Below are positions 4,888 to 5,482 of a stretch of 5,482 nucleotides of DNA, in pieces. The stretch's first letter is position 1; each line of letters starts with the position of its first letter. Source of the DNA: Pseudomonadota bacterium (GTDB lineage: Bacteria; Pseudomonadota; Gammaproteobacteria; Xanthomonadales; Xanthomonadaceae); assembly GCA_023391775.1 (NCBI GenBank), contig JAEWAG010000302.1:1-5482 (forward strand), given 5' to 3'. The translations under genes were made by a program, and so were the position numbers. A model generated the notes under the pieces. That model was given only the letters and a program-made list of their open reading frames with translations, searched no databases and was not told the DNA's origin.

Positions 4888-5482
4888 TCCCGGTTCCACC
4901 CCGCCGGCCTGCCGGAAGCTGCGCACGTGCTCCACCAGCGCGCGCAGCTTGGGCGGCTGGTTGCGGCGGTCCGGGAAGTACAGGAAGAAGCCCGGGAACG
5001 GCGGCAGGAAGGCCTCCAGCAGGGGCACCAGCTCGCCGCGCTCCAGCCACGGGCGGAAGCAGGCCTCGATGCCGAAGGTGATGCCGCCCCCGGCCAGGGC
5101 GGTGCGGATCATCACGCCCAGGTCGTTGGTGGTGAGCTGCGGCTGCACCTGCACGTCGAACGGCTCCCCGTCCTCCACGAACTCCCAGCGGTGCGGCGCC
5201 ACGCCCGGGTTGCGCCGCCAGCCGATGCAGTGGTGGGCCACCAGCTCGCGTGGATGCGCGGGCGCGCCATGGGCTTCCAGGTAGGCCGGCGAGGCCACCG
5301 CCAGCTCGCGCTGGGGGCCGCCCACCGGCACCGCGACCATGTCCTGCTCGATCACCTCGCCCAGGCGCACCGCCGCGTCGAAGCCGGCGGCGACGATGTC
5401 CGACTCCTCGTCGGTCACGGTCACGTCCAGGGTGATGCCCGGATAGGCGCGGGCGAAAGACGTCAGCAGTGGGCCGGAGAGG
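4882..5482 (-). CDS. LysR family transcriptional regulator, effector-binding domain (N-terminus outside window)
   Basis: The frame is open from the right edge to a TGA at 4884-4882, giving 199 residues. LysR proteins are about 300 residues, so about 100 residues with the winged helix-turn-helix and linker helix are missing. The GTG at 5424 is internal, since the codons before it read LTSFARAYPGITLDVTV, the usual start of the LysR substrate-binding domain. GFDAAVRLGEVIEQDMVAVPV, SPAYLEAHGAP, TNDLGVMIRTALAGGGI and the ending GFFLYFPDRRNQPPKLRALVEHVRSF are typical of the subgroup that includes PgrR, AaeR and YafC. The inducer is unknown. LysR genes are commonly divergent from their target, which would lie beyond the right edge; the M13 gene is instead downstream on the same strand, 102 bp from this stop, and so is not an obvious target. 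Codon use matches the chromosomal peptidase genes. Confidence 0.93.
   Translation of the reverse strand, partial: LSGPLLTSFARAYPGITLDVTVTDEESDIVAAGFDAAVRLGEVIEQDMVAVPVGGPQRELAVASPAYLEAHGAPAHPRELVAHHCIGWRRNPGVAPHRWEFVEDGEPFDVQVQPQLTTNDLGVMIRTALAGGGITFGIEACFRPWLERGELVPLLEAFLPPFPGFFLYFPDRRNQPPKLRALVEHVRSFRQAGGVEPGG

Noticed and set aside
1..5482. CRISPR array, tRNA/rRNA, insertion sequence, integrase or attachment site
   Set aside because: Reading both strands, I saw no spaced direct repeats, RNA-gene motifs, transposase or integrase motifs, or target-site duplications.

Overview
The window is GC-rich chromosomal DNA. Its gene content (a Dcp-type M3 peptidase, a secreted M13 peptidase, a LysR regulator) and its strong preference for GGC, CGC and CTG codons suggest a gammaproteobacterium of the Xanthomonadaceae type (Stenotrophomonas, Lysobacter, Luteimonas or Pseudoxanthomonas). 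This placement is inferred from style and content; no rRNA or other marker gene is present to prove it.

Layout. Positions 1-1262 (+) hold the 3' part of a peptidyl-dipeptidase Dcp gene, closed by a good intrinsic terminator at 1288-1317. Everything downstream is on the minus strand. Read in the direction of transcription (right to left) it comprises: the effector domain of a LysR regulator, cut by the right edge (4882-5482); a 90-100 bp leader with clustered ATGCA motifs and a possible 10-codon leader peptide; a secreted M13 (neprilysin/PepO-type) zinc endopeptidase (2665-4779); a terminator with a C(UUCG)G tetraloop (2611-2641); a 72-residue protein with a helix-turn-helix-like C-terminus (2302-2520); a 119-bp gap with an 8-bp tandem repeat; and a membrane-anchored Mrr-type nuclease with a C4 zinc finger (1376-2182). 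Dcp and the nuclease gene converge on a short intergenic region with two hairpins.

How the genes relate. Dcp and the M13 enzyme are both zinc peptidases that break down oligopeptides, so the flanks look like ordinary peptide-degradation housekeeping. Between them sits a two-gene minus-strand segment (small HTH-like protein, then membrane nuclease). Its codon use is visibly looser than that of the flanking peptidase genes, so it may be an accessory insertion. No methyltransferase, integrase, transposase, CRISPR array or RNA gene was seen.

The points most worth following up are the solitary membrane-tethered nuclease with its small neighbour, and the M13 start region. There a TTG start with its own Shine-Dalgarno sequence overlaps the stop of a potential Pro-Pro-ending leader peptide.
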